Assembly: GCA_030544215.1 (NCBI GenBank)
Contig: JARZZO010000001.1
Span: 37,971,670 to 38,035,669 of the forward strand
Direction: 5' to 3'
DNA: 64,000 nucleotides
From: Zantedeschia hybrid cultivar
Taxonomy: Eukaryota; Streptophyta; Magnoliopsida; Alismatales; Araceae
The notes beneath the pieces are model-generated. The model worked only from the letters and a program-made list of their open reading frames with translations. It did not search any database and had not been told where the DNA came from. A program made the position numbers and the translations under genes. Below, one piece after another: positions 48,975-59,598 of this stretch (position 1 is the first letter of the stretch; each line of letters begins with the position of its first letter).

Positions 48975-50548
48975 TGTAAGGATTTGCCATGAATGCAGCG
49001 GAAATAAAAATGGTTCCATTGTATCGGTTGCTGGGGTCGTAAAACGGACATTAAAAACTAAGCGAGAAGAACAGTTCTTCACCTTTGCGGGGTTTCGAAT
49101 CTCCCGTGGATGATGCCGATTCGGTAATCGCGCACGCGCACGATCTCTAGAGGTAACCACACGAGTTCCCGCAGTAGACGCGATTTCCTCCTCGAGTTGA
49201 GTGCTCCGACCAGATCTCAAATCCACCATGCGCGGAGAGAGACAGATCCACTCCAAGAGAGAGAGAAGGAGAGAGAGAGAGGAGAGAGAGAATCTGGGGT
49301 AAAAATTGTCCAACCAACTTTTTACCACTCCCCCTCGGCCCTCCTTATATAGAAATAAGGATAAGTACAAGAGTTAATCCTCATGATTATCCAAGAGTTT
49401 GGCCTTGGATAATTCTCCATTAAATCTTCATGTTTATCCTGCAGCTTTTCACAAAAACCCAGATACGCATGAAATTTAACATCTCTCACCATCTGACGAG
49501 AACTCTTATGTGTGTGACCCTCTAGGCCCATATATCAGTCCGGTTGCAGGCCCATTAAACTTAGAACTGTTTCTTGAGTTTAATATTTATTAATTAACAT
49601 TTAAACATCATATGTTAAATGATTAATTTAATAAACAAGTAAATTATCATCCGATGATTAATTCACTTGGCCTTCTGATCATGAACAACACCAAACACTA
49701 CCTCATGATCCCAGAAGATATAAGGGTTACTGTTCCCTTCAATTGAACCTTTCCGTCTGCCGATACCGCACAGATATAATCCTTCACTCATGCAATGTCC
49801 CGATAACGCAAGGGTATGGTTTTATAGTCAAACCCTCTATCGCATTATCCAGATGGATTCCAGTACACAGTTAATATCTAGAAAGACATCTCTTTCATTT
49901 GACCCTGGCCAGGGATTTCTGTGTACACATCCATAGGACATTCTCTCTCTAGTCTTATACCAAGAGTGAGTGATCCCTTGTTGTTCACTCAATTACCTTC
50001 GCAAGCTTTCCACTGTATCTGAAAGACCGATTATGGTGGACTTAATGGTTAAAGTCCACGAGTTAGAGAATCAAGATACAATGGTCCACAAACAAGGTAT
50101 CATTGGTGACTCAGGTCAAAGGACCAACTGTGCTACTGCAACGATAGAATTCCCTGGTTGACTAATAGGTATAATTACCATCCAGGAATTCTTATTTGGG
50201 TATGTTTAGTGAACTCATTCTCTAATGAGCACCCACTTGTTTGTCTTAGTGTCACCACACGAGTGAATGTGAGATCATTCACCCTCATCATATGAGCAGA
50301 CATAACTTGTGTCGATCTTATTGAATATTTAATGTTCATCTCAAATATCCTATGATCGAGAACTATTTAAGACAATTGCCTTAGGATATTGATCTCACTA
50401 TCATGATTCAATATCCCATACATTTGTCTATGGACCTTCATTACGATAGTCGTTTGCGAGAACTATTAAATGAAGAAATAATTGCCTTTATTAATAATCT
50501 TGAACTAGAATGTTCAATGATTGGCTTTGAGGTCATCCAATTCTAACA
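48975..50548 (-). repeat. 5' LTR of copia C
   Basis: The LTR is 1574 bp, closely similar to 29600-31184 with a small deletion near 50405. It ends in TTCTAACA on the plus strand and is followed by the TSD ATATG. Confidence 0.93.
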
Positions 50549-50639
50549 ATATGGAGTAGAGGCCACAGACTTGCTCGGTACTCTGTTCAGTAGGTATGCT
50601 GTTGACTCTAGAGCATACCCCCAGAGGGACACTAGTAAT
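50549..50639 (-). pseudogene. Copia B2 integrase remnant
   Basis: Ninety-one bases that continue B2 beyond copia C, starting in the TSD copy ATATG. They match copia B near 22010-22095 (GGCCACAGACTT, AGGTATGCTG, AGAGGGACACT). They are cut at 50639 by the Tat-2 LTR, so B2 must continue beyond the right end of the window. Confidence 0.9.
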
Positions 50640-51997
50640 TGTGAGTGCTTAAAATGAGTGTGTGATTATCATGAAAAAACTATGTTGTTTAAGTGCAAAA
50701 TAAACCGATTAAAAAGAAGCTAAGTGATGTGATCGCCAGAAACTTTTGACTTAAAAGTTCCAAAAGAAGATTTGATCGCCTACCTGTTTGGATGTGGGAG
50801 ATATTGAGCTCTTGGTTCCCCTCCTTCAGCCGGCTAAAGAAAAAGAGCCATTTCTTGTCTTTGTTCTTGCTTTGGCTGCTGTTGAGTTTTGAGGATCGTC
50901 CAAATTCCTTGTTGTTCGCTAGTGATTGCCTCCCCTTGATTCTCCTTTGTACCTTGCAAGATGTAGAAAAGAAATAAAGGACAATGATGAGAACTTAGGA
51001 AGAAGTACTATCCATTCCAGAGAAAATTTTAAACATGCAACTAAACAGGAAAACTCACTTGCTGGGATGGTCTTTAAAACCCCTTAATCAAATAGGTTTT
51101 GAAAATGATGCTAGTGTCGTGTGTGTTGCATGGAGTGATGATGAAGTATGTGAAACTAATGGGGTGAAAAATGTGAAAAATGTGCAGAAATGAATTGAAA
51201 GTTAATGCTGGATGGCCCCTGGAAGCCTTGGTCTTCAATGGATCTTGGATGGATGAAGAAGGATGTCGACTCCTGGAAGTAGCACTTCAGCGTTTGGACG
51301 TCTTCAAGCTTCTTTGCTCCAATCGCCACCAAAATAATTACTCAATATCACTCACTCTTTTTTTTACTCACTCAAAAGACGAGGTATTTATAGACTTCTT
51401 TACATCCGCGGATTTACACGAAGAAATCTTGAGATTTATCCAGCTTAACCAACAGATAAATACAGATTAATTCATCTTTATCTGTAATTATCTAAAACGC
51501 GTCGCTACTTGTAGACGCCTTTCAGATTGATTAAGATAAGGATAAACATCCGGAAAAAAGTTTATCTTTATCTGTAATTAGCTAAAATGCGTCGCCACCT
51601 GAAGACGCCTTTCAGACTAATTAAGATAAGGATAAACATCTGGAAGAGAAGTAGAAACAACTTAGGAAACCTAAATGGCGTCGTGCCATCCAGACGTCTT
51701 TTAGTTAATTAATCAATTAATTAAAATTCAAATTTAAATATCAAAATAGGAATAAACTCTAAATGGCGTCTACACTAGTCGACGTCTTTTAGACTTCTTC
51801 ATATTTTAATTGAAATTTGAGTTAAAATCAATTTAATGAATTAACTTAAATCATATATGTCTGACCCGACATAATTTAGATAATTAACTTAAAAATATCA
51901 ATAAAAATTAACCAATGATTAAATATCAAACCATTCTGAGGCATTATTATATGATATGAAATTTACTCGAAATGATGTCAAAATTAGCGTGTCTACA
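50640..51997 (-). repeat. 3' LTR of Tat-2
   Basis: The LTR is 1358 bp and reads TGTGAGTGCTT...GTGTCTACA on the plus strand. The flanks GTAAT (50635-50639) and GCTGC (51998-52002) do not match, so it is not a solo LTR; it is taken as the 3' end of the element to its right. A moderately purine-rich stretch, AAGGTGAGGCAGC on the minus strand, precedes it as a weak polypurine tract candidate. Confidence 0.85.
51492..51792. repeat. Four 12-10-12 modules in the Tat-2 LTR
   Basis: Modules at 51492-51525, 51582-51615, 51671-51704 and 51759-51792 with spacers GCTACTTGTA, GCCACCTGAA, GTGCCATCCA and TACACTAGTC. They sit at the same LTR positions as in Tat-1 but with different spacers. Confidence 0.92.
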
Positions 51998-53192
51998 GCT
52001 GCCTCACCTTGGCATCGTCTTTGCAAGGGAGTGAAATGGAATGGAATGTATTGAAAAGGTGATGCCAAGGTGTGATGAGACACGCTCTCAACATCACATG
52101 ATTGGAATTTTTCTCAAAGTCATCAATGAAGATAGCTCAAGGAGATCAATGGAATCAATTCTGTCTGGATGAGGTAGACAAGAAAATAAAATAAAATCGA
52201 TTAACCTCCACGGAGTGGGAAGTACCCAGGTCGTAGACACTGTAGGTTTCATCATGGGGAGCGTTTGCCAGCCAATGTGGACGTGCTGCAGCCATGATGG
52301 ATCTTAAAAGAAAACAAGAAATATTGGATAAAGAGTCCAAGAAATGATAGAATTCCAAGGATATCTTCAAGCAAACCTCAAAGATAATCAAGATACTCAA
52401 TTCAGAATGAAATATTTCATATCATGTTGTGTTTATTTGATTTAATGGTCTGAAACTTAATCAATAATTAATTCTTATCACAGTAATTTCAAAGTCCTAT
52501 ATGATGCATGCTGGGCTAAAAGAAAAAATATAAAGTCAAATAAAATATAAATTAATCAAGGATAATATTGTTAAATTGCCATTAATGAGTCAAGATACCA
52601 ATTCTTGTAATTCAATGCTAAGCCGAAGCTCGTTTATCCACGCACTGTTTCACAAAAGTGGAACCATCATCCCCACTAATTAACAATCCAACGGCCTATC
52701 TGTGCGATTAAGAATTCTCTGGAATTATCACTGTTTTTGTTATAAGGGAACTCAAATTCCAGTTTTATCAAAATCACAAGGTCTTTGACATACTCTAATA
52801 AATACTTAATATAGTAATGCAAATGATTTACATGGAATAATACAAGGGTAAAAATAACCGTCTTTTCAGCTACAGTTGGGACTTCATAAACTCCCACAGT
52901 GGGATCTTCTTGAGATTTCCAGCTTTCCTGATTTTCCTGCACTCAAAAATTCATCAGTAACTTCAAAGAAGTGTTTGACTAAGCATTAAAATATGGAATT
53001 TCGGGTAAATGACAGAAAGCTTGAAACGCGTCGTGCCGAGCCGACGCCTTTAACCTTATAAAATGCGGCGGTGTCCCACGACACCTTTTCAGTCGCAAAA
53101 ACAGTTTCTAGCTGATTCCAAACCGGATTCCAACTCTTCCAATGCTCATCCCTTCTCCAATTCGGAAAAGTCTTTTTAGGATCGCAATTTCC
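51998..53192. other. Tat-2 extra region, no recognised gene
   Basis: About 1.2 kb between the 3' LTR and the first antisense gene. It is AT-rich and short open frames show no domain. Two 12-10-12 modules lie at 53021-53054 and 53058-53091, about 100 bp before the TATA box of the next gene. Confidence 0.6.
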
Positions 53193-53203
53193 TCTATATA
53201 AAC
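53193..53203 (+). promoter_or_regulatory. TATA box candidate of antisense gene 1
   Basis: TCTATATAAAC on the plus strand lies about 130-190 bp before the possible starts at 53335 and 53384. Its plant-like form and position suggest the gene has its own promoter on the strand opposite to pol. Confidence 0.5.
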
Positions 53204-53383
53204 ATCACTAACTTGTTTCCAAGCAATCCTACCACAATCTAGAGATCCAAGGTCGAGTTTTTCTTCAAGGTTCATGGGTTTTTCAAGGTTTTCAAAGTTT
53301 TCAAGCTTCAAGAAGGAAGAAATCCGAAAATAAGATGAGTTCTTCAAAAAAGAGGATGAGAGGATCGCTGGAGAAGATCTCCG

Positions 53384-54616
53384 ATGTGGAGAATCACCTT
53401 ATTGGAAGGGATCCCAATCTCCAAGAAAGTTGAATTAGCTTTCCTTCAATTTTTTTTCTTCAAACTCTTCTTTTTTTTTTTTTTTCTCCATGTTCTTCAT
53501 GTGCTTCAATTGATCCTCTTTTCCTCTATTTTTCAGACATATCCCATGTTTCCCGGCCCAAGGAGATTCACTTCTCTCCCTTGGATTCGCAAGCTGGCCA
53601 AAAGTCTTAAACTTTCCATGCAAGCCTTCATCTCGAAGTGGAATCTTCAAGTATTGGTAGTGCATGCCAAGCACTACAAAAGCTCGAACGTGGATTGGGC
53701 GGCCATGGGTGCCTTGATTGAACAGTGGCATCCTCAAACTCACACGTTTCTCTTCCCGGATTTCGAGTGCACTATCCTTTTAGAGGAGGCGGAGCTCCTG
53801 TTGGGTCTTACAAAGACCAAGGACAAGATGGCTTTAACAAGAGAAAGGATCACCGGTCAACAACTGTTAACGTCAATTATGAAAGATCCCTCAGAGGCTA
53901 AAGGATGCCTTACCAATAAAGGGATCAACCTTGCAAAGCTCGCTGAATGGACTTTGTATGAGATCGATGATATAAGAGAGGACGAAGCTGAAGATGTGAC
54001 GAAAGCTTTCGTTACGTGCCTTGCCGGGGCTCTGTTCTTCCCTACGCAAGAGAACATCTTGGAAGATGATCAGGTCAGTGCTATCTGCGCAATCTTCGAA
54101 GGGAAATCTATTAGCACTGTGATCTTGGCTTACCTTTACAGTGGGCTCTCTGCGGCGTCCATGGGCCGTCCTCCTTACGGATGCATGTTACTTTTCACCT
54201 TGCGGGTCGAGCTACACTTCAAATTTGAATACTGCACGAGGATGTCGCCAAGACCATCTCAAATTTACTTAAATAGCCCAATCCACTGCATCTCCAACAT
54301 TGTGAAGTTCAACGAGCGGATGGTCAACAAAGTACCAAAGCTCAAGACTTGGGCCGACTGGAGGGAACATCTGAGATGCATGACGTCCAACATGTTTGAC
54401 TCTTCTCCACTCGCTCTTGTTGGAAAGCCCATCATAGTACGCCGTGCAGCGGGAGCAGAACTTAAGCTGATTGGTGCCACTGAATTTGTGATGTACAATC
54501 CTCATCGATGCTTCCCGCAACTCAGCTTGCCTCGCAATGAATTCCCTGAGTTCTCTCGTACGTCTCCGATCAAGAGGCGAGCCTTGGAATCCGATGAAGA
54601 TTATGAAGCCACATAA
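53384..54616 (+). CDS. Plant mobile domain-like protein (antisense gene 1 of Tat-2)
   Basis: An open frame of 410 residues. The recognisable part starts at MFPGPRRFTSLPWIRKL (53546 on). It resembles the plant mobile domain / DUF7745 group (PF10536-like): ALIEQWHPQTHTF, a conserved FECTILLEEAELLLGL segment, then a hydrophobic block with LAGALFFPTQEN and later IGATEFVMYNP. These domains are known from MAIN/MAIL-type proteins and from transposable elements; their biochemical role here is not known. The first 50 or so residues are doubtful: the Phe run is a translated T-rich tract before a CAG at 53534-53536, so a short first exon (an ATG at 53335 or 53384) and an intron are more likely than a Phe-rich N-terminus. 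No stop interrupts the rest. Confidence 0.75.
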   Translation: MWRITLLEGIPISKKVELAFLQFFFFKLFFFFFFLHVLHVLQLILFSSIFQTYPMFPGPRRFTSLPWIRKLAKSLKLSMQAFISKWNLQVLVVHAKHYKSSNVDWAAMGALIEQWHPQTHTFLFPDFECTILLEEAELLLGLTKTKDKMALTRERITGQQLLTSIMKDPSEAKGCLTNKGINLAKLAEWTLYEIDDIREDEAEDVTKAFVTCLAGALFFPTQENILEDDQVSAICAIFEGKSISTVILAYLYSGLSAASMGRPPYGCMLLFTLRVELHFKFEYCTRMSPRPSQIYLNSPIHCISNIVKFNERMVNKVPKLKTWADWREHLRCMTSNMFDSSPLALVGKPIIVRRAAGAELKLIGATEFVMYNPHRCFPQLSLPRNEFPEFSRTSPIKRRALESDEDYEAT

Positions 54617-55391
54617 CTTATTACTACTTTGTGGAACCTTGGCTTTAGTTATCGTGTAAAGTCCTCTAAAAATAGAGATAGAGGATTGAAATTTCCATAT
54701 TATCAAGCACTTCATGAAATTCTTCCTTAAGTGTCCTCTTTCCTTTTTTTCTTTTTCTTTTTGATGTAATAAAGGATTTCATTGAATAAAGAGTTATTTT
54801 TCATACCTTGAAACCTTTCTTCAACTTCCTATGATATGTTCATGATTTTTCCCTTAGCAAAAACTGGATTTTTTCTTCAAATCTAACAGTTCGGGTTTAC
54901 TTAATGTAAAACACGTCCACTCAGAACGACGCTTTTCAAAGATAATTCATTTTCCAAAAATTAATCATTAAGCCCCAAAATCCCGAATTAAGCTTAAATT
55001 ACGTCATCCGTCCAAGACGCCTTTCAACTCCCTCTCCTACTTCTTCCAGAATTCTACCATCAATTCCGTGATGAATCCTCTGAAACGCGTCTGCATGGGT
55101 GGACGCCTTTAATAATCATGCCTTGTACGGTTCTGACCAGAATTGACGGTAACCTGAAACGCGTCTTCATATGTAGACGCCTTTCACTTAATTTCAAACA
55201 GTTGGCCTTGCCGCCTCAGTTTATGCGCCCTAAAACACGTCTTTGTGAGACGACGCCTTTCAACCTTCTGTAACATAACCCGCGAAGGCCCCCTTTCTTC
55301 CTCACTTTTCTCAAAACTTTCTCTCTCTTCTTCACTCTCTTCTCCGGCGACCCTCCGGCGATCTAGCCCTCTATCTCTCTCTTTTAACTCC
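54617..55391. other. Spacer between antisense genes with five modules
   Basis: About 0.8 kb. The first part is AT-rich with AATAAAG-like sequences near 54768 and 54785 that could serve 3' end formation of gene 1. Five single 12-10-12 modules lie at 54906-54939, 54994-55027, 55080-55113, 55154-55187 and 55230-55263, about 75-90 bp apart, leading up to the start of gene 2. Confidence 0.75.
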
Positions 55392-58237
55392 ATGGAACGC
55401 GGCGAAGGTTCCCGCAAGACCAAGGCTTTGGCCAAGAGAAGGCGAACGGCGGTTCGCGAGGAAGAAGCTCCCGAAGAGGTGCCGACCGCACTCGCCGAGG
55501 CGGCGGCGTTTTTGGAGGAGGAGGAGGCTCCTCTGGCGCCGTTGGCCGTGGAAGAAGAAGGGGAGGGCGACCTCCACATGGTGAGTCTCTATGGTTTGAA
55601 CGGAGTGAGCAAAGGAGGGAAGAAAGGGGTTTTTAAAGAACCCGTAGCCTTGAAAGGCGTCCAAACCAGGTGACGCCGTTCAAACGGCGTCGCCCTGGTC
55701 CGACGCCATTCAGGGAAAAATTCTCAATTTTAATTAGGCAGAAAATAATTCCAAAGTGCGTCAGGACTTGTGGACGCCTTTCAATAGGCGTCCATGAGGC
55801 TCGACGCCTTTCAATCCAGAAATGTTTTGCTTGTTTTTATGTTCACTAACTAATGAAATTTTCTTTTTATGTGCAGGGAACCATGAGGGCGAGGATTAGC
55901 TGGGACTTAGTGATAGGGGCATATAGGGGACTTCCGGATTTCCAGAAGGCGCGCCTGCGCCGGATGGGATTCGGCGAAGTCTTAGATTTCGAGCCATTTT
56001 AGCTCGATATAGTCCTCCTGCAGGCGCTGCGGGAGAGGTGGCATGCAGAAAGCCGGACTTTCCTAATGCCGTGGGGACATATGGTCCCCACCCTAGAGGA
56101 CGTGGCCAGGATCACTGGCCTCAGGGTAGAGGGCCGACTAGTATTACTCCAACTACCAGGGATTGGCAGAGACCCTACTAGGCATAGAGGTGTCTAGCCT
56201 AGGTAGGGAGTCTAGGATGGTCCCCCGGGTAGAGGTGGAGGCCGCCTTAGGACTAGATGAGCCCCAGCGTCGGTCAGATGAGACTCGGGAGGAGTTCAGA
56301 GATAGGTTAGCAGAGTCATCGTCCTCTGTATATTGTAGCGACCCTAGTTAGGAGGAGGAGGTAGACAGGCAGCTTAGGGTCTTCTTAGTCTTTTTCTTTG
56401 GTCGGTTGCTCTTCGGTACGAAGGGCGACCACATTCATTGTAGGTTTCTGTATTTGTTAGATGACTTAGATAGTTTAGGAGAGTATGCATGGGGTGCGGC
56501 CCTTCTGGCCCACCTGTTCGCAGACCTGTCCGCGGTCACGCCTGACCGTGAGACCACCATCAGCGGCTTCTCGCCATTCCTACAGGTATTAAGTCATTTT
56601 ATTATTTGTTTATACAATGCAATGTGATATGATGCTTTACTAACCAATATGTCCATGTATGCAGGTATGGAGCTACCATTATTTCCCACTCGACAGAGCG
56701 AGGATCGTGCGACCGGGCACTGTCCCATTGGCCTGCCGCTAGCAGCCGATCGTGGATATAGCGCCATAGCACCACCAGCTGACGGCCCTCCGCCGTCAGT
56801 TCCTTGATTACCCGGAGCTCCTGGTAAGTTCTTAACTTGTTCAATTAAATGTGATCTTTCCCTTATTAAATGCAAGTCATTTATATGAGTGCATCTAACC
56901 TATATGCAGGTGATCTGGCACCCGTACCTCGGTATGGGCGAGGAGGGCCAGCCGTGGGTGACGGCTGGCAGGAGGAGGTTTGGCAGGCAGATGTGGTTGT
57001 ACTGCTTGAACAAGATCGAGCCCCTCCGCCTCCGGCTCGTGATGAGAACCCTGGGCCTCCACCAGGAATGGATCGATGAGGAGGTCTCGGAGGGTATTGG
57101 ACAGAGTATGAGGGGCAAGCACGCCCTCACTGATTGGAGAGCAAAGTTCCCGGAACAATATGAAGACTGGCATCGCCGGGGTGTCCGTGTTGAGTCACGA
57201 GCGGAGAGTAGCACAGCCTACCTCCAGCAGTATCGGACACATTACGCCGATCAGCTGCGACTCCTCCGACCGCTCGATGTAAGTATGCTTTTATGCATCT
57301 TTCATTTTATTATTATCTTGATTTATATTTGTGAATGGATGTATGTATGCAGGATGCGCGCGATGCGGTCATCATTGACCTCCGGGCCCGCCTATATGAC
57401 GCGGAGGCCCAGCTGGAGCAGGTCCAGAAGGAGCTCTTTGACCTGGTACGTATGCATGAATATGAATGGATGTTTTAATTACTTAGTTGTTTTGACGATT
57501 AACCACTGACGGTTGTCTTTTGGTGCAGCGAGCCGTCTACACCCAGGCGGCTCCCCCCACATATGGAGCCTCGTCATCTTCTTCTTCTGTCGCCCATGAG
57601 GCTGCTCTGGCTGACCTCCAGAGCCAGCTTGCCTCCGCCATCCGCCGGGCTTCCCTTGCAGAGGAGGATCGCGCTGCTCGAGTAAGTTCGGTTACTTCCT
57701 TTGATTTTTGAATCTGATTTTGATTGCTTGACTACCTTGGACTAACAATGGTTTCCCCTGCAGGTTTCTGAGCTTCATGAAGCCCTTCGGAGGGCTGAAG
57801 TGGATGTAGCTCGTGTTCGCGTTCTCGAGGAGCAAGTGGCTCGGGTTCGCGATCTGGAGGAGCAGGTGGCTCGCCTCTCCACCGGGGATCTTCCTCAAGA
57901 GCTTTCACACCTCCAGTCCCGACTAGGGTTTATCACCGAGGAGAGGGAGAGGGAGCGGCTGGAGTGGCAGAAGATGGACTCGGAGATGGCCTCTCTCCGA
58001 GTTCAGTTGGGCATTGCTGAGCACGAGCGCCGGAGTGTGGAGGAGAGGTACAGGCGTGCTCGACAGCGTGCCCAATAGCGCGGGCAGGCGAGCGCTTTCA
58101 CAGCCAGCGTGGCCATTTCTTCCGGTCAAGCTGGTCCGAGCGTCATGGGTCCGCCACCGCCTAGAGCTCCACCGCCGGATGCCCTGGATGAGGCTCAGAG
58201 CCAGATGGACGAGGGGGCAGGAGAGAGTCAGCCTTGA
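55392..58237 (+). pseudogene. Plant mobile domain gene with six introns (antisense gene 2 of Tat-2)
   Basis: Seven exons can be laid out with GT-AG borders, all phase 0: 55392-55580, 55877-56585, 56665-56823, 56910-57278, 57353-57445, 57529-57681, 57764-58237. Exon 1 gives a basic then Glu-rich N-terminus (MERGEGSRKTK). Exon 2 has the plant mobile domain core: LVIGAYRGLPDF, ERWHAESRTF, HMVPTLEDVARITGL, then FGTKGDHIHCRFLYLL. Exons 3-4 continue it (VWSYHYFPLDRAR, VIWHPYLGMGEE). Exons 5-7 encode a long coiled coil rich in Glu, Arg and Leu and a Pro-rich tail. It is disabled by a frameshift in exon 2 (about 56140-56200) and by TAG at 56000, 56349, 56740, 56767 and 58076. All five stops are TAG. 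The function is unknown; about 700 residues if whole. Confidence 0.82.
55650..55814. repeat. Two 12-10-12 doublets in intron 1 of gene 2
   Basis: Doublets at 55650-55713 (shared arm 55672-55691) and 55751-55814 (shared arm 55773-55792). Spacers are CAAACCAGGT, GCCCTGGTCC, AGGACTTGTG and CATGAGGCTC, each 10 nt. Confidence 0.92.
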
Positions 58238-59593
58238 GGGCTTATGTACCTTCCTTTCTTTCTTTTGTGTATCATGTACAAACACTTTTTGATATATATA
58301 TACATGAAACTTTTGGCCTCCAACCTTGTGTCTCATGTGTTTGCCTTGTGTCCTGCACATCACTTAACAAACAAGTCAAGTATCTATTTAGGCTTAGCCC
58401 CTTGCCTGACCGAGTGAACGGTCAATCAATCTCTTTCTTAGTGGAAGGGTTAAGGGGCATAGCCTTTATTAACAAAGGTAATATGAATAATCAAACTGTA
58501 AGCAAAATGCAACATGCAAGCAGACAAATGCTCACCGAAAACAAAAGGAATGAAGCATACCAAATGCAATAAGCAAATGCTAATTGAAATATTTTTGTTG
58601 TTTCGAAATATGTACTTTTTTGGGTTTTGAGATATGTACTTTTTTGAATTTTGTCATGTGTAATTTTTTGGCTTTTGAAATATGTATTTTTTTGTATTTT
58701 GACATATGTATGTTTTTTTATTTTTGAAATATGTATTTTTTTGGATTTTGACATATGTATTTTTTTTGGATTTTTTTAAATATGTATTTTTTTGGATTTT
58801 TGAAATATGTACTTTTTTTGGATTTTTGAAATATGATATGAACTAAAAGACCAGCATGGTACTCAGATCAAAAGATCATATTCATTTATTAACTTAATTC
58901 CCAAATTATTTTCAATAATTTAACTTAAACCTATTGTGTTTGAACTTGTGTTTCCATTCGTGATCCTATTTGATAATTTGATCCTTAGTCAATCTCGGCC
59001 ATTCCTCAAGTTTGGAGTATGCCTCTTTAGAAAGAAAGGAAGAATTGGTTTAGAAAGTCCATGAGAAGGTTCCGAAGACCTAAAAAGATGTTCCTTTCTT
59101 ACCCTAATATCTGTTGGGGTTCGGTCGTTTTCTTTCCGGGGTATTTATCGACCTTGCGTTCCCTTTTATTTCATTTCATGGCCTTGATGTAACGTTTGTA
59201 ATGTAATGGCCTTTTGATTTGATGTTTGGCTTTTGCCTTTACTTTGTTTTTTTTTTTTTTCTTCGGAACAGATCTCCCCTTTTTTTTTATGACGGCCTCC
59301 TACTAAGATGGCGGGTATTCTTTGTAGTCTATTCTAAGCCTCGTTCCGACATCATGGGCCAAGTGTAAAAAAAACAGAATTTTGCTTTAAAAGGAATGAT
59401 TTGTACTTTACACTTTAAGTCAAGCTTTCGGTATTCCTTAGGACTTGGCATCTCTTGTTACTCACGAATCAAACGTGTTAGTGTGTGTAGTAATGTGTTT
59501 GGAATTAAATTATCCAGACTGATAAGAAAATTCGAGTTTATAAATTTTCTGATTCCACTAGTCTTTGTACCATGCTGATCGACTCTTTAACCT
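58238..59593. other. Tat-2 extra region after gene 2
   Basis: About 1.35 kb without a recognised gene. It contains a tandem repeat (58604-58836), T-rich tracts near 59245-59290 and the sequence up to the solo LTR. On the minus strand it is the continuation just downstream of pol. Confidence 0.6.
58604..58836. repeat. AT-rich tandem repeat of about 26 bp
   Basis: About nine degenerate units of the type GAAATATGTATTTTTTTGG followed by ATTTT, alternating with GACATATGTAT. It lies about 370 bp after the end of gene 2. Confidence 0.8.
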
Positions 59594-59598
59594 AAGGG

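Larger units (their letters stand above)
29600..50548 (-). mobile_element. Copia element C with nested gypsy D and an internal duplication
   Basis: A Ty1/copia element of a sister family to A/B, on the minus strand, with LTRs at 29600-31184 and 48975-50548. TSD ATATG stands at 29595-29599 and 50549-50553, inside B2. Its RT is split by gypsy D (31988-40442). Between the outer 5' LTR and the full coding region there is an extra leader, truncated gag and truncated LTR (45928-48974), so the 5' end is present twice. Unlike A and B, its gag core is complete. Confidence 0.93.

Noticed and set aside
50640..51997. This LTR as a solo insertion.
   Set aside because: The 5-bp flanks differ (GTAAT and GCTGC), unlike the clear AAGGG pair of the solo LTR at 59599.
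53456..53500. Phe-rich stretch as a membrane segment of antisense gene 1.
   Set aside because: It is a T-rich tract ending in CAG and is better explained as the pyrimidine tract of an intron acceptor.
56000..58078. TAG read as an amino acid in antisense gene 2 because all its stops are TAG.
   Set aside because: Plant nuclear genes do not recode TAG this way, and a frameshift in exon 2 shows ordinary decay.
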